From: Christiangramia sabulilitoris
Lineage (GTDB): Bacteria; Bacteroidota; Bacteroidia; Flavobacteriales; Flavobacteriaceae
Length of the DNA: 64,000 nt
Assembly: GCF_007050985.1 (NCBI RefSeq)
Contig: NZ_VHSF01000002.1
Span: forward strand, 248,001 to 312,000
Direction of reading: 5' to 3'
This document shows, piece by piece, positions 27,627-36,297 of the stretch. The stretch's first letter is position 1. Each line of letters begins with the position of its first letter. The notes under the pieces were generated by a model, which saw only the letters and a program-made list of their open reading frames with translations, was not told where the DNA came from and made no database searches. The translations under genes were made by a program, and so were the position numbers.

Positions 27627-30455
27627 ATGAAATCAATAAGATCTATAATATATATACTCATGGTGCTTACCGTTAGTACGGTTAGCAGCCAAACAAATAC
27701 AGAAAAGTTTTCAGTAGATTTTGAAACTTTTAACCTGGAGAACGGTTTAATAGTGATCCTGCACCAGGATAGATCAGACCCTGTGGTTGCGGTAGCGCTT
27801 ACAGCTCATGTAGGTTCTGCAAGGGAAAAAGAAGGAAGAACAGGTTTTGCGCACCTGTTCGAACATCTCTTATTTCTTGAATCTGAAAACCTGGGTAAAG
27901 GAGGTCTGGACAAGCTAAGTGCCCGCATAGGAGGATCTGGCGCTAACGGTTCTACCAGTAGAGACAGAACCAATTATTTTCAAACCGTCCCGAGTGATGC
28001 CCTGGAAAAAATGATCTGGGCCGAAGCCGATAAACTTGGTTTCTTCATCAATACCGTAACCGAGCCGGTGCTGGCGAAGGAAAAGCAAGTAGTTAAAAAT
28101 GAAAAACGCCAGGGAGTGGATAATCGTCCATACGGACATACATTTTATGTGGTAGACCGCAATCTTTATCCTGAAGACCATCCTTACAACTGGCAGGTAA
28201 TTGGCAGCCTTGAAGATCTGCAGAATGCTACCTTACAGGATGTCAAGGAATTTTATAACCGGTGGTATGTTCCCAATAATGTCATCCTGACGATCTCTGG
28301 AGATTTTGATAAAGAGCAGGCAAAGGAATGGGTTCACAAGTATTTTGATGAGATACCTCAGGGCCCGGAAGTGCAGGAACTTGAAAAGCAACCAGTAAAT
28401 CTTCAGGAATCTAAAAACCTTTATCACGAAGATAACTTTGCTAAACTACCGGAATTGACGCTCACCTGGCCTTCGGTCTATTCTTACCACAAAGATTCAT
28501 TCGCTTTGGAGATCCTTGCCAATTATCTTGGTGACGGCAAGAATGCACCACTGTATAAAAAACTGGTAGAGAAAAAAAAGCTAAGCGGCAATGTAGCCAT
28601 GTTCAATTATACCTCTGAGCTGGCCGGACAATTGATGCTTCAGGTTAGAGCCTACGAGGGCAAGGACCTGGATTCGGTGAAAATAGCTATCGAGAAAACT
28701 TTCTCTGAGTTTGAGAAAAATGGAATCCCGCAGAGAGATCTTAAGAGGATCAAGGCGGGACTGGAAACAAATTTCTATAATTCTATCTCCAGTGTTCTTG
28801 GAAAGGGTTTTCAGCTAGCCCAGTATGAGATCTTCGCTAAAGATCCAAATTTCATCAATAAAGAGGTCGATAAAATGCTGGCAGTTACTGCAGACGACGT
28901 GCTGCGGGTGTTCAGGAAATATATAAAAGACAAAAATTATGTCGCAACAAGCTTTGTTCCGAAGGGAGATATAAGCCTGGCCCTCGAAAATTCTCAAAAA
29001 GCTGAAGTTGTTGAAGAAAAGATCGTGGAAGGCGCCGAAGAAGATTTTGACCCTAATCAAAACGTGAGTTACAAAAAGACTCCCTCGAGTTTTGATAGAA
29101 GTATAGAGCCTCCATATCATGGAAAACCAGAATTGAATATTCCCGAGATTTGGGATGCAAGAATGCCATCGGGAATGCAGGTAATGGGAATTACCAACAA
29201 CGAAGTGCCGGTTGTAAGATTCAGCCTGGAAATGAAAGGTGGTCAACTATTGGAAAACCGCGATAAAGCAGGAGTTTCAAATATGCTCGCCAGCATGATG
29301 ACTAAAGGAACCGCTAAAAGAACCCCGGCAGAACTGGAAGAGGCCATCGAATTACTAGGTGCCGAGATCTATGTAAATGCCGGTGAGGAAAAGATCACTA
29401 TATCGGGAAATACCCTCGCTAAAAACTATGCAGAAACCATGAATCTGGTTAAGGAGATCCTGCTTGAACCAAGATGGGATGAAAAGGAATTTGAATTACT
29501 TAAACAACAAATTTTAAGCGAGCTTCAGGAAGAAAAGGGTGATCCAAATGCCATCGCTCAAAATGAATTTAAAAAACTTATTTATGGCGAGAACAGCATT
29601 CTCTCCTACAATCAATTGGGAACTCCTGAAACTGTGAGAGGTCTGAGTATAGAGGATCTAAAGAATTATTATGAAGAGAACTTATCCCCATTGGCCGCTA
29701 CTTTTCTGGCTGTGGGTGCGGTAAATAAATCTGAAGCGGTGAATTCGGTAAAGGCAATTTCGGCTAACTGGGCTCCAAGGAATATCAAATTCCCGGAGAT
29801 CCCGGAATTTGAACTTCCAGAGAAATCCAGGGTATACTTTTATGATGTTCCCGGAGCGAAACAATCTGTCTTTGCTTTTGGAGCTCCTTCACTATCAGCA
29901 AAAAATGAAGATTTCTACCCGGCAGAAGTAATGAACTACCGTTTAGGTGGGGGCAGCTTCGCTTCGAGACTTACCCAGGAACTAAGAGAAGGAAAGGGAT
30001 ATACTTACGGGATAAGATCCAGGTTTACAGACAGATCTTATATTGGACCTTTTATGATCACCAGCGGAGTAAGAACTAATATTACCTATGAAGCAGCAGA
30101 ACTGGTTAGAGACATCGTAAAAGACTATGCTACGACCTTTGACGAGAAAGATCTTGAGGTAACTAAAAGTTACATGATAAAGAGCAACGCCAGAAGATTT
30201 GAAACTCTTGGCGCAAAACTTAATATGCTTCGCGAGATAAGCGATTATGGCTATAATTATGATTACATAAAGGAACGAGAGCAAAAAGTTGAGGAATTAA
30301 ATGTTTTAGATATACAGGACCTGGCGAAAAAATATGTAGATCCAGACCGGATGTACTATCTGATTGTTGGTGATGCCGAAACTCAGCTAGACAGGCTTGA
30401 AGAATTGGGTTATGGAAAACCGATACTTTTGAATGAGGAAAATTCGAGTAACTAA
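27627..30455 (+). CDS. Exported M16-family zinc peptidase
   Basis: A 942-residue pitrilysin-type peptidase with two M16 halves in one chain. A signal peptide (about 1-21) precedes the N-terminal half, which has the inverted zinc motif HLFEH at 76-80 and the third ligand Glu around 159 (VVKNEKRQG). The second half (about 500-930) lacks the zinc motif, as usual, but keeps the RLGGGSFASRLTQELREGKGYTYG substrate-contact segment. This domain order is that of exported M16 proteins that close around short peptides and degrade them. It follows the M14 gene by 11 nt and is closed by a strong terminator. Confidence 0.94.
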   Translation: MKSIRSIIYILMVLTVSTVSSQTNTEKFSVDFETFNLENGLIVILHQDRSDPVVAVALTAHVGSAREKEGRTGFAHLFEHLLFLESENLGKGGLDKLSARIGGSGANGSTSRDRTNYFQTVPSDALEKMIWAEADKLGFFINTVTEPVLAKEKQVVKNEKRQGVDNRPYGHTFYVVDRNLYPEDHPYNWQVIGSLEDLQNATLQDVKEFYNRWYVPNNVILTISGDFDKEQAKEWVHKYFDEIPQGPEVQELEKQPVNLQESKNLYHEDNFAKLPELTLTWPSVYSYHKDSFALEILANYLGDGKNAPLYKKLVEKKKLSGNVAMFNYTSELAGQLMLQVRAYEGKDLDSVKIAIEKTFSEFEKNGIPQRDLKRIKAGLETNFYNSISSVLGKGFQLAQYEIFAKDPNFINKEVDKMLAVTADDVLRVFRKYIKDKNYVATSFVPKGDISLALENSQKAEVVEEKIVEGAEEDFDPNQNVSYKKTPSSFDRSIEPPYHGKPELNIPEIWDARMPSGMQVMGITNNEVPVVRFSLEMKGGQLLENRDKAGVSNMLASMMTKGTAKRTPAELEEAIELLGAEIYVNAGEEKITISGNTLAKNYAETMNLVKEILLEPRWDEKEFELLKQQILSELQEEKGDPNAIAQNEFKKLIYGENSILSYNQLGTPETVRGLSIEDLKNYYEENLSPLAATFLAVGAVNKSEAVNSVKAISANWAPRNIKFPEIPEFELPEKSRVYFYDVPGAKQSVFAFGAPSLSAKNEDFYPAEVMNYRLGGGSFASRLTQELREGKGYTYGIRSRFTDRSYIGPFMITSGVRTNITYEAAELVRDIVKDYATTFDEKDLEVTKSYMIKSNARRFETLGAKLNMLREISDYGYNYDYIKEREQKVEELNVLDIQDLAKKYVDPDRMYYLIVGDAETQLDRLEELGYGKPILLNEENSSN

Positions 30456-30471
30456 AAGTGGCGTGATAAAT

Positions 30472-30508
30472 AAAAAAGGCGGGAAATCAATTTCCCGCCT
30501 TTTTTTTT
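30472..30508. terminator. Bidirectional terminator between the M16 gene and the small membrane gene
   Basis: Stem GGCGGGAAA/TTTCCCGCC (30478-30486 with 30491-30499), loop TCAA, A run on one side and nine Ts on the other. Confidence 0.92.
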
Positions 30509-30512
30509 CAGA

Positions 30513-30932
30513 TCAATGATCCTGAAATGCTCCCCTTAATTTAGAAATATCATCTTTAGAGTAGCCCTTTAAAGGCGCCATTGTTCCCTGAGCACCTGGC
30601 GCTTTGATAATAAGGTTATTTTTAGAAACCGTAATATTTATCAAACTCTCTAGCTTATAGGAATGCACTTTTCCCATGTTGGGCTTGTAATTTAATTTCT
30701 CATGGTTCCATTCAATATATTCGGCATCTTTATTTCTGGACCGGTATGCCTGAAATAAGTATAACAGTCCAACTACCAAATAAGCAATACCTATGATCCA
30801 GTTAAAACTCAGGCTTTCATCTCCGCCTAAATTCAATAAGAAATAGAATACACCTAACACTAACCAGAAAAATCCAAAAAGAGTAAAGTGATGGCGTTTA
30901 AAAAAACCCAGTTTTCTATTTATTCTTTGCAT
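30513..30932 (-). CDS. Two-helix membrane protein with PH-like tail
   Basis: A 139-residue protein. Two membrane segments are visible (about residues 15-34, LFGFFWLVLGVFYFLL, and 45-64, IIGIAYLVVGLLYLFQ), followed by a cytosolic domain of about 65 residues with alternating beta-strands (SLINITVSKNNLIIKAP) that looks like a small PH-like or bPH domain. I do not recognise a named family, and no function can be given. It is downstream of rimO by 59 nt on the same strand, so it may be cotranscribed with it. The stop codon lies immediately beside the shared terminator. Confidence 0.7.
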   Translation of the reverse strand: MQRINRKLGFFKRHHFTLFGFFWLVLGVFYFLLNLGGDESLSFNWIIGIAYLVVGLLYLFQAYRSRNKDAEYIEWNHEKLNYKPNMGKVHSYKLESLINITVSKNNLIIKAPGAQGTMAPLKGYSKDDISKLRGAFQDH

Positions 30933-30991
30933 TATTATAGAATCTCAAAACAGGGTTCTAAAATAATAAAATATAGAAATTACAGGAATAC

Positions 30992-32344
30992 TTAAACCGT
31001 CTTGATCTTTAGCTCCTTACGTTTAGGTTTTTCAGCAGTTACATTTAATGGCTCCCCATAAAGGTCAAAATCTGCAGCTTCGGTGATCTTTACTTCGTAG
31101 TAGTCACCTGTCTTTAGATAAACTGAGGTAGCATCGATCAACACCTCATTATCCACATCTGGTGAATCAAATTCGGTACGTCCAACAAAGTAGTTACCTT
31201 CTTTTCTATCAATAACTACTTTAAAGGTCTCCCCTATTTTCTGCTGATTAAGTTCCCAGGAGATCTGAGACTGGATTTCCATGATTTCATTAGCTCTTTC
31301 CTGCTTCACATCCTGTGGCACATTGTCCTCAAGATTATAAGCATGGGTATTCTCCTCATGGGAATAGGTAAAACAACCAAGGCGCTCAAAACGCATCTCC
31401 TTAACCCATTCTTTTAATTCCTGAAAATGTTCTTCGGTCTCACCAGGATAACCAACAATGAGAGTGGTTCTAATCGCCATTTCCGGTACTGTCTTTCTGA
31501 ATTCCTTCAGAAGTTTGGTAGTTTTTTCATGAGTGGTTCCACGACGCATAGACTTCAGAAGATCATCTGAAATATGCTGAAGCGGTATATCAAGGTAATT
31601 ACAAACCTTTGGTTCACGTTTCATCACTTCCAAAACATCCATTGGGAAACCGGTTGGAAAGGCGTAATGCAATCTTATCCATTCTATACCTTCAACCTTT
31701 ACCAGGTTTTCAAGCAATTCGGCGAGGTTACGCTTTTTATATAGGTCGAGACCATAATAGGTAAGATCCTGGGCGATCAATATCAATTCTTTTACCCCAT
31801 TAGCCGCAAGCTTCTCAGCTTCGGTCACCAGGTTTTCGATCGGCGTGGATTTATGCCCTCCACGCATTAACGGGATCGCACAAAATGAACATGGACGGTC
31901 ACAACCTTCAGCGATCTTCAAATAAGCGTAGTTCTTTGGAGTCGTGGTCATACGCTCCCCAATCAGCTCATGCTTGTAATCTGCTTCCAGGGCCGCAAGA
32001 AGTCCGGGTAATTCTGTAGTACCAAAATACTGGTCTACATCCGGGATCTCTTTTTGCAGGTCTGGCTTATATCGTTCGCTCAAACAACCGGTCACAAAAA
32101 CCTTATCTACATCTCCCTGTTGCTTCTTTTCAACGAATTCAAGAATGGTATTTACAGATTGCTCCTTGGCATTATCAATAAATCCGCAGGTATTTATCAC
32201 TACAATATTTCCGTCCTCTTCATGTACAACGTCTTTATCATTGGCCTTTAGCTGACCCATCAAAACCTCGGAATCGTAAACATTCTTACTACAACCAAGG
32301 GTTACCACGTTGATCCTGTTCTTTTTTAGTGACTTCGTCCTCAT
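30992..32344 (-). CDS. rimO: Ribosomal protein S12 methylthiotransferase RimO
   Basis: A 450-residue radical SAM enzyme that methylthiolates an Asp of ribosomal protein uS12. The UPF0004 domain carries its cluster cysteines C18 (TLGCSKN), C53 (NTCGF) and C87 (TGCLSE); the radical SAM cluster is C148, C152 and C155 (EGCDRPCSFCAIP); a C-terminal TRAM domain follows. The sequence GCDRPCSFCAIP...RGGHKS is the RimO rather than MiaB form. A TATCTTTG -7 element lies 55 nt upstream of the ATG, giving a leader of about 50 nt. It is downstream of the amidase/ftsY group but separately promoted. Confidence 0.95.
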   Translation of the reverse strand: MRTKSLKKNRINVVTLGCSKNVYDSEVLMGQLKANDKDVVHEEDGNIVVINTCGFIDNAKEQSVNTILEFVEKKQQGDVDKVFVTGCLSERYKPDLQKEIPDVDQYFGTTELPGLLAALEADYKHELIGERMTTTPKNYAYLKIAEGCDRPCSFCAIPLMRGGHKSTPIENLVTEAEKLAANGVKELILIAQDLTYYGLDLYKKRNLAELLENLVKVEGIEWIRLHYAFPTGFPMDVLEVMKREPKVCNYLDIPLQHISDDLLKSMRRGTTHEKTTKLLKEFRKTVPEMAIRTTLIVGYPGETEEHFQELKEWVKEMRFERLGCFTYSHEENTHAYNLEDNVPQDVKQERANEIMEIQSQISWELNQQKIGETFKVVIDRKEGNYFVGRTEFDSPDVDNEVLIDATSVYLKTGDYYEVKITEAADFDLYGEPLNVTAEKPKRKELKIKTV

Positions 32345-32399
32345 AAAATTATATACTTTTTAGCCCTGATCATTTCCGAAGGAATGTCCAAAGCGGGTG

Positions 32400-32407
32400 C
32401 AAAGATA
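32400..32407 (-). promoter_or_regulatory. -7 element (TATCTTTG) of rimO
   Basis: Exact TAnnTTTG on the minus strand, 55 nt before the rimO ATG. Confidence 0.5.
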
Positions 32408-32451
32408 CAATCTAAAATTAGATATACCTGAAAGTCTTTACATTGAAGATA

Positions 32452-32736
32452 TTAAGAGAAATATTCGTGCAGCTGAAGCATCCACTCCTGTTCATAGTAA
32501 CGTACTATACTAATAAGGATCGCACCGGCAATAACATAGGCCCAGTGGTAGGAGTTTCTTTTTACCATAATACCGCCAACCACAGCAAAAACAAGGTATG
32601 GCAGGGATAAAATAAGGTTCGGGATCATCCAGGCACCCTGGAACATGGCGACTATCTTCATGATCACATAGAATATGCTATAGAAGAAAATGATCTTTGA
32701 GATTAGAACGAGATATCTTTGGGAATTACTACTCAT
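32452..32736 (-). CDS. Small membrane protein
   Basis: A 94-residue protein with three likely membrane segments (LVLISKIIFFYSIFYVIMKIV, WMIPNLILSLPYLVFAVVGG, and WAYVIAGAILISIVRYY). No family is recognised. I start at ATG 32736 (MSSNSQRYLVLIS): this overlaps the amidase stop by 8 nt, a usual coupled arrangement, and the longer upstream reading would lie mostly inside the amidase gene. Context suggests only that it is made together with the amidase lipoprotein. Confidence 0.7.
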   Translation of the reverse strand: MSSNSQRYLVLISKIIFFYSIFYVIMKIVAMFQGAWMIPNLILSLPYLVFAVVGGIMVKRNSYHWAYVIAGAILISIVRYYEQEWMLQLHEYFS

Positions 32737-34363
32737 TATAATTTTCTGGTGTTTTTCTTCTTTTAGTGGTGTTTTCGAAAATATAAGCGAATTGAAGCAA
32801 TTGCTCTTCAGAAAAAGGCTTTCCAATAAAGGTCAATCCTTTAGGTCTGTTTTCAGCAGTATATCCCATAGGTACGGTTATAGCAGGATATTTCGCCACC
32901 GCAGCATAACCGGCATGGTAATTATTGATCGAAAGAACCGCATCCAGGTTATGTTCTTGCATAGGTTTTTCGAAGAACCTGGTACCATTATTTTTCAGCG
33001 TATCCTTGATGGCTGCAAATTCCTTTTCGGTAGCCGAATCGTTTATGATCCCAATAAAAAGTGCCTGTCCGTAAGGAGCGCGATTCACGGAATCCTTTTC
33101 ATTATAAGCTACAACGTCCTGAACATTTTTATAAGCAACATCTCCCCCATAATTCTTTAAATAAGTCGGGAGGTCTTTTTTCATATCCAGGTTGAGTAAT
33201 CTAAGAAAGTTTGGAAGATCAATTTCTTCAGCCTCGAATTCAACAATTTTAGCTCCCGCATTTCTAAGATCGTTGATCGCTCTAACATAAAGAGTGTCTT
33301 CCATTAAAGACTTTATTGAGCCAAAACGCTTTCCCTTTAAATTACCTTTTTCAAGATTTGCGTAATAAACAGTTTTTTGTTTTCCTGCACTAGCAGATGC
33401 TGGATCTGCCTTGTCTACTCCTGTCATTGCATCCAGCAGGATCGCGTTATCTATCACAGATCTGGTGATTGGACCCGGAGTGTCTAAAGTACTGGAGATT
33501 GGTACGATCCCTCCCCTGCTTAAAACCCCGATAGTTGGTTTTAAACCTACCACAGAATTTGAACTTGAAGGAGATAATATCGAGCCTGAAGTTTCAGATC
33601 CAACTGCTACGGGAGCAAGATTTGCGGCAACCGCTACCCCGCTTCCAGAGCTTGACCCGCCGGTATCATGAATTTTTCTTCCGTAAGGATTTAAAGTCTG
33701 CCCTCCCATGGTTGAAAAACCGTTTGGACAGCCCTCGCAAAAGAAATTAGCCCACTCACTAAGATTCGCTTTCCCCAGGATAAGAGCACCGTTCTCTTTT
33801 AAACGCTCTACGATAAAAGCATCTTCGGTCTTATTATCCTTTAGCGCAACCGCACCTGCGGTTGTAGGTACTGCAACGGTATTGATATTATCCTTTAAAA
33901 GCACCGGGATCCCGAAAATAGGATGATGATTTTCAGTTTTTCCTTTTTGCCCATCTTTTTCACGAGCTTCGTTAATAAGATCTGGATTTAATGAGATGAC
34001 AGAATTTAAAGATAATTCATTTTCCCTGTCGTATTCCCTGATCCTGGTGAGATAGAAAAGAGCTAATTCCTCATAAGTTAGCTTATCACTAGCGATGGCT
34101 TCCTGAATTTCGGGAATGGATTTTTCAAAAACCAGGGCTTTTACTTCTTCATAAACCTCAGTTGAAAATTCTGAAAGATCTGCTTCAAATGGTTTCCACA
34201 GACTATCGTTGTTGATCATCTTTGAATCCACCTGTTTGAACTCTATCTCTTCTGCATTGGTTGAATCAGACTCAACCTCAGCAGTTTCAGCAATATTATC
34301 AGATTTTTCATTTTTACAGCTGAATAAAACAACTGCAGCGAGAAGAAGTAAAGTTTTTTTCAT
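32729..34363 (-). CDS. Amidase-signature lipoprotein
   Basis: A 544-residue amidase anchored as a lipoprotein: signal peptide with lipobox and Cys16 (VVLFSC), followed by an acidic, flexible region. The amidase signature is clear with the catalytic Lys in PVLLKDNINT and the Ser-cis-Ser pair in GGSSSGSGVAVAANLAPVAVGSETSGSI. This family (GatA-like) hydrolyses amide bonds of diverse substrates; being exported, it is not a GatCAB subunit. The substrate is unknown. It lies 4 nt downstream of ftsY and overlaps the small membrane protein gene, so ftsY-amidase-membrane protein form one operon. Confidence 0.92.
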   Translation of the reverse strand: MKKTLLLLAAVVLFSCKNEKSDNIAETAEVESDSTNAEEIEFKQVDSKMINNDSLWKPFEADLSEFSTEVYEEVKALVFEKSIPEIQEAIASDKLTYEELALFYLTRIREYDRENELSLNSVISLNPDLINEAREKDGQKGKTENHHPIFGIPVLLKDNINTVAVPTTAGAVALKDNKTEDAFIVERLKENGALILGKANLSEWANFFCEGCPNGFSTMGGQTLNPYGRKIHDTGGSSSGSGVAVAANLAPVAVGSETSGSILSPSSSNSVVGLKPTIGVLSRGGIVPISSTLDTPGPITRSVIDNAILLDAMTGVDKADPASASAGKQKTVYYANLEKGNLKGKRFGSIKSLMEDTLYVRAINDLRNAGAKIVEFEAEEIDLPNFLRLLNLDMKKDLPTYLKNYGGDVAYKNVQDVVAYNEKDSVNRAPYGQALFIGIINDSATEKEFAAIKDTLKNNGTRFFEKPMQEHNLDAVLSINNYHAGYAAVAKYPAITVPMGYTAENRPKGLTFIGKPFSEEQLLQFAYIFENTTKRRKTPENYNE

Positions 34364-34367
34364 GTGG

Positions 34368-35321
34368 CTATTTAAAGAAAGAGTCTACAAATTCGTATTT
34401 ATTGAATACCTGCAGGTCCTCAATCCCTTCTCCAACGCCAATATACTTTACAGGAATTTTAAATTGATCACTTATCCCAATTACCACCCCTCCTTTAGCG
34501 GTACCATCAAGTTTGGTAACGGCCAGGGAAGTAACTTCGGTAGCTGCGGTGAACTGCTTAGCCTGCTCAAACGCATTCTGGCCGGTAGAACCATCCAAAA
34601 CCAGAAGAACCTCGTGTGGAGCGTCTGGAATGGTCTTCTGCATTACCCTTTTCACCTTGGTAAGCTCCTTCATAAGGTTTACCTTATTATGAAGTCTTCC
34701 TGCAGTATCAATAAGAACCACATCAGCATTCATTTTTACCGCACTTTGTACGGTATCAAAAGCTACAGATGCAGGATCACTTCCCATTTTTTGTTTTATG
34801 ATAGGAACGCCTGTACGGTCTGCCCATATCTGCAACTGATCTATCGCAGCAGCTCTGAAGGTATCGGCTGCCCCGAGAACCACTTTCTGGCCTTTACTTT
34901 TAAATTGATGAGCCAGTTTACCAATAGTGGTAGTTTTCCCTACTCCGTTCACACCAACCACCATGATCACATAAGGTTTGGTGTTTTCCGGCACATGGAT
35001 ATCGGCATCTTCGCCGGTGTTGGTTTCAGAAAGTAAAGCTGCGATCTCCTCACGAAGAATTTTATTAAGCTCGTCTGTCCCAAGATATTTGTCCCGCGCT
35101 ACTCTTTCCTCAATCCGGTTAATGATCTTTACTGTGGTAGCAACTCCCACATCACTGCTTACCAGTACATCTTCAAGGTCATCAAGAACTTCTTCATCTA
35201 CCTTGGCTTTTCCGGCTACGGCCTTACTCATTTTATCAAAGAAGCTGGACTTTGTTTTTTCCAATCCCTTGTCCAGGTTTTCCTTTTTCTCCTTTGAAAA
35301 TATCTTTTTAAATAAACTCAT
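34368..35321 (-). CDS. ftsY: Signal recognition particle receptor FtsY
   Basis: A 317-residue FtsY without the long acidic A domain of E. coli, giving the short form common in Bacteroidetes. The N domain is about 20-100, and the G domain has P-loop GVNGVGKT (123-130), the DTAGR motif and TKLDGTAKGG. It pairs with Ffh and SRP RNA at the membrane to deliver nascent membrane proteins; the SRP RNA gene lies at 52.6 kb and yidC at 9 kb. A terminator separates it from the upstream rpmB-rpmG-DUF4295 genes, so it has its own promoter (TATATTTA lies about 50 nt upstream). Confidence 0.97.
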   Translation of the reverse strand: MSLFKKIFSKEKKENLDKGLEKTKSSFFDKMSKAVAGKAKVDEEVLDDLEDVLVSSDVGVATTVKIINRIEERVARDKYLGTDELNKILREEIAALLSETNTGEDADIHVPENTKPYVIMVVGVNGVGKTTTIGKLAHQFKSKGQKVVLGAADTFRAAAIDQLQIWADRTGVPIIKQKMGSDPASVAFDTVQSAVKMNADVVLIDTAGRLHNKVNLMKELTKVKRVMQKTIPDAPHEVLLVLDGSTGQNAFEQAKQFTAATEVTSLAVTKLDGTAKGGVVIGISDQFKIPVKYIGVGEGIEDLQVFNKYEFVDSFFK

Positions 35322-35394
35322 TTTATTTGGCAGGTTTAAAACTAAAAAAGGCTAAAAGCCTCTGATATTGCGGCAATAAATATACATAAAAAGA

Positions 35395-35428
35395 AAAAGC
35401 CGTCCAGATTAAATCCAGGACGGCTTTT
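35395..35428 (-). terminator. Terminator of the rpmB-rpmG-DUF4295 operon
   Basis: Eleven-bp stem AAAAGCCGTCC/GGACGGCTTTT (35395-35405 with 35418-35428), with T-rich ends on both strands. It isolates ftsY from the ribosomal genes. Confidence 0.88.
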
Positions 35429-35460
35429 AAAGATTATTTAAAATCGTTTGTGAACGATCC

Positions 35461-35610
35461 TTACTTTTTCAAAAAGTCGTTTACGTCTTCCGGAGCCATG
35501 ATTGCTTCTACAAATGTGTAGGCACCGGTTTTCTCAGATTTAACCATTTTAATCGCTTTGGTTAATCTTTTAGATCCTGTTTGAATAGATGCTACTGATT
35601 TCTTTGCCAT
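35461..35610 (-). CDS. DUF4295 mini-protein of the bL28-bL33 operon
   Basis: A 49-residue basic protein found by translating the gap: it opens MAKKSVASIQTGSKRLTKAI, continues with KMVKSEKTGAYTFVE and ends APEDVNDFLKK. This is the DUF4295 family, a short protein restricted to Bacteroidetes that is nearly always next to rpmG and rpmB. About ten Lys and Arg, its size and its position suggest a ribosome-associated role, but that has not been shown by sequence alone. It lies 7 nt after the rpmG stop and before the operon terminator, so it is expressed with the two ribosomal proteins. Confidence 0.92.
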   Translation of the reverse strand: MAKKSVASIQTGSKRLTKAIKMVKSEKTGAYTFVEAIMAPEDVNDFLKK

Positions 35611-35617
35611 GACTCAA

Positions 35618-35800
35618 TTATTTTATTTCTTTATGAACCGTCATTTTCTTAAGAATAGGGTTGAACTTTTTCAACTCCATTCTATCCGGTGTATTCTTCT
35701 TATTTTTAGTTGTAATATATCTTGAAGTACCTGGTTGTCCAGTTGCTTTGTGCTCTGTACATTCTAGAATTACCTGAACTCTGTTACCTTTCTTTGCCAT
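35618..35800 (-). CDS. rpmG: 50S ribosomal protein bL33
   Basis: A 60-residue bL33: [17 protein letters not shown], then [24 protein letters not shown], ending in the basic tail. The zinc-binding form would have four cysteines in two CxxC pairs; here there is only one Cys, so it is the zinc-free type. It is a component of the large subunit near the E site. The gene lies 29 nt after rpmB and 7 nt before the DUF4295 gene, which with it forms a three-gene operon. Confidence 0.97.
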   Translation of the reverse strand: MAKKGNRVQVILECTEHKATGQPGTSRYITTKNKKNTPDRMELKKFNPILKKMTVHKEIK

Positions 35801-35829
35801 TGTGAAATATTTTTAGGTGCTGCTAAGGA

Positions 35830-36069
35830 TTATTTCTGAAGAAATCCTTTTGCTTTAGCTTCCTTAATTACGGCAGAAATGCCTTTTTTATTGATATCTT
35901 TTAATGCAGATGTACACACTTTAAGTGTTACCCATCTATCTTCTTCAGGAATAAAGAAACGTTTTTTAACTAGGTTGGCGTTAAATTTACGTTTAGTCTT
36001 ATTCATGGCGTGAGAAACATTATTCCCAACCATAGCTTTTTTCCCGGTAAGTTCACAAACTCTTGACAT
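35830..36069 (-). CDS. rpmB: 50S ribosomal protein bL28
   Basis: A 79-residue bL28 with the expected opening [21 protein letters not shown], the [16 protein letters not shown] segment and the C-terminal KAKGFLQK. It belongs to the large subunit. It is the first gene of the rpmB-rpmG-DUF4295 operon. On the minus strand upstream, TTG and TTAATTTG (one mismatch to the -7 consensus) lie about 20 nt apart and are the best promoter candidate. The 230 nt between it and cinA carry no other gene. Confidence 0.97.
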   Translation of the reverse strand: MSRVCELTGKKAMVGNNVSHAMNKTKRKFNANLVKKRFFIPEEDRWVTLKVCTSALKDINKKGISAVIKEAKAKGFLQK

Positions 36070-36297
36070 TGCTCTATACTTTTCTCGTTATTTCAAAACA
36101 GGCTGCAAATTAACGATTTTTTTACCTAACCGACAACTAATTCAAAAAAAATATTTTAGCTCTAAAACAATATTTCTGAATTCTCGTTTAGCTACTATGG
36201 CAGCGCTATTCAGCCTGCAAAAATAAGATTTTTAATACATATAAATCAAGAGAAAACAAGGCTAATATTTTAATTTTCAGGTTAACTACCTTAAAAA

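Noticed and set aside
34209-35036. Rightward reading frame of 275 codons antisense to ftsY and the amidase start
   Set aside because: It lies wholly over conserved genes, has no recognisable motif and a composition typical of an antisense shadow.
35346-35365. Small hairpin (AGGCT/AGCCT with T run) in the ftsY leader
   Set aside because: A 5-bp stem with a 3-nt loop is too weak to call a terminator or attenuator.
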